DNA from: Corynebacterium crudilactis
GTDB lineage: Bacteria; Actinomycetota; Actinomycetes; Mycobacteriales; Mycobacteriaceae
Reading direction: 5' to 3'
Assembly: GCF_001643015.1 (NCBI RefSeq)
Contig: NZ_CP015622.1
Coordinates: 2,679,358-2,743,357 of the forward strand
Length of the DNA: 64,000 bases
Shown: positions 63,569 through 64,000 of the stretch, one piece after another
How positions within the stretch are numbered: the stretch's first letter is position 1
How the letters are laid out: the number at the start of each line of letters is the position of its first letter
Notes under the pieces: model-generated
Database searches by the model: none
Told to the model about the DNA's origin: nothing
The model's input: only the letters and a program-made list of their open reading frames with translations
Program-made: the position numbers and the translations under genes

Positions 63569-63828
63569 TGTTGCGACTCACCTCTTCCTTCTGGGCTGTG
63601 TCCGTGTCGTGCTAGGGATTCTTTTAATGCTTCAGATGTAGATTTCGCAGGTGCTGGCCTGTGCACTGGATCATCTTGACCGTGATATTTCACCTCAAAG
63701 ACCCTCGTGCAGTCCGCGCACAACCAGGCAAATTCCGTTTGCTCATCTGGGAAAAGAACTTCTCCCGCGCAATATGGGCAGTAGAGCGGATGATTACGGT
63801 TTGGGTTGGGGGCTCTGCGCAAACTCAA
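63565..63828 (-). CDS. cysX: CysX, small ferredoxin-like/zinc-ribbon protein
   Basis: Small protein with two Cys pairs, YCPYC and LCADC, spaced by 19 residues, that could bind an Fe-S cluster or zinc. In C. glutamicum it has been proposed as an electron carrier for sulfite reductase. I chose the TTG at 63826-63828 (TTG-AGT-TTG-CGC), whose last three bases with the next form a TTGA overlap with the cysI stop, the same coupling style as the ATGA overlaps downstream. This gives 87 residues. The longer frame from 63861 would lie within cysI. Confidence 0.82.
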   Translation of the reverse strand: MSLRRAPNPNRNHPLYCPYCAGEVLFPDEQTEFAWLCADCTRVFEVKYHGQDDPVHRPAPAKSTSEALKESLARHGHSPEGRGESQQ

Positions 63829-64000
63829 ACCAGATCTTCCTCTACGGCTCTTTGCACCCAATCGCGGAATTGCTCATCCTCGTGGCGCTGTTCCTTAAAG
63901 TTGGTAACCACGCGAGTGACGTATTCTCCAACCTCATCAGCGATAACCTTGTGGCCCTTGAGTTTGCGTCCAAAGTTTGGGTCCAAGTTCATGGAACCGC
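63825..64000 (-). CDS. cysI: Sulfite reductase CysI, C-terminal end only
   Basis: Only the last 58 or so codons are inside the window. Translated from the reverse strand they read GSMNLDPNFGRKLKGHKVIA, then DEVGEYVTRVVTNFKEQRHE and a tail ending AVEEDLV. The N-x-x-PNFGR and V-x-R-VV-x-NF patterns fit the C-terminus of ferredoxin-type sulfite reductases. Identity also rests on position upstream of cysX-cysH. The enzyme reduces sulfite to sulfide using a sirohaem and a 4Fe-4S cluster, which are bound by residues outside the window. Confidence 0.85.
   Translation of the reverse strand, partial: GSMNLDPNFGRKLKGHKVIADEVGEYVTRVVTNFKEQRHEDEQFRDWVQRAVEEDLV

Overview
The window is chromosomal DNA from a Corynebacterium close to C. 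glutamicum. The evidence is gene content and order: the glnX-glnH-pknG signalling locus, pta-ackA, fprA, purT, purA, class II fba, pyrE, clpB, ald, dnaK-grpE-dnaJ-hspR, adhA and the assimilatory cysIXHDNYZ cluster stand in the order I recall for C. glutamicum. Several short stretches also keep the order I recall from Mycobacterium tuberculosis (mutT3-glnX-glnH-pknG; purA-Rv0358; spoU-pyrE-Rv0383c; clpB-Rv0385). Genes are dense, many overlap by 1 to 18 bases, and the protein sequences look chromosomal throughout. I see no rRNA, tRNA, CRISPR array, prophage, transposase or origin.

Layout. 1-5.6 kb: a truncated Bcr/CflA-type drug exporter, a Na+/phosphate symporter, a PhzF-like isomerase, an ABC-2 exporter pair and a Nudix hydrolase. 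5.7-10.7 kb: glnX-glnH-pknG, which senses extracellular amino acids and signals to the 2-oxoglutarate dehydrogenase inhibitor OdhI. 10.8-13.4 kb: ackA and pta on the opposite strand, behind a 519-base regulatory region with a good RamB-like site. 13.9-24.8 kb: fprA, an acetyltransferase, two paralogous lipoproteins, purT, purA, a FUSC-type membrane protein and fba. 25-38 kb: a GH76-like hydrolase, spoU, pyrE, a Pro/Glu-rich membrane protein, an unusual rhodanese, an XRE regulator, an MFS exporter, clpB with HspR and SigH signals, and a GltS-like symporter. 37.4-44.7 kb is the most accessory stretch: a flavin monooxygenase, a luciferase-like oxidoreductase, a rifamycin ADP-ribosyltransferase (Arr) homologue, a flavohaemoglobin-like protein without the haem histidine, a nitrilase and a two-gene set of a small helical protein plus a DUF1023-type alpha/beta hydrolase. 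44.8-54.5 kb: ald, the dnaK operon and adhA. 54.9-58.1 kb: a small YdhR-like protein and a 944-residue surface protein. 58.9-64 kb: the 3' part of the sulfate assimilation operon.

How the genes work together. ackA-pta, ald and adhA form the acetate and ethanol branch and carry RamB- or GlxR-like sites. glnXH-pknG links external aspartate/glutamate to TCA flux. dnaK-grpE-dnaJ-hspR and clpB share HAIR operators for HspR, the last gene of that operon, giving a feedback loop. The cys genes are nearly all translationally coupled and take sulfate to sulfide.

The most striking non-genic signal is an 11-base word, CGTCGANAAGC. I count 20 copies on the two strands, against about 0.12 expected by chance. 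It lies in different reading frames and encodes unrelated peptides, it clusters at gene ends and terminators, and it forms one inverted pair that makes a terminator-like hairpin. It behaves like a functional dispersed DNA or RNA signal rather than a coding effect.
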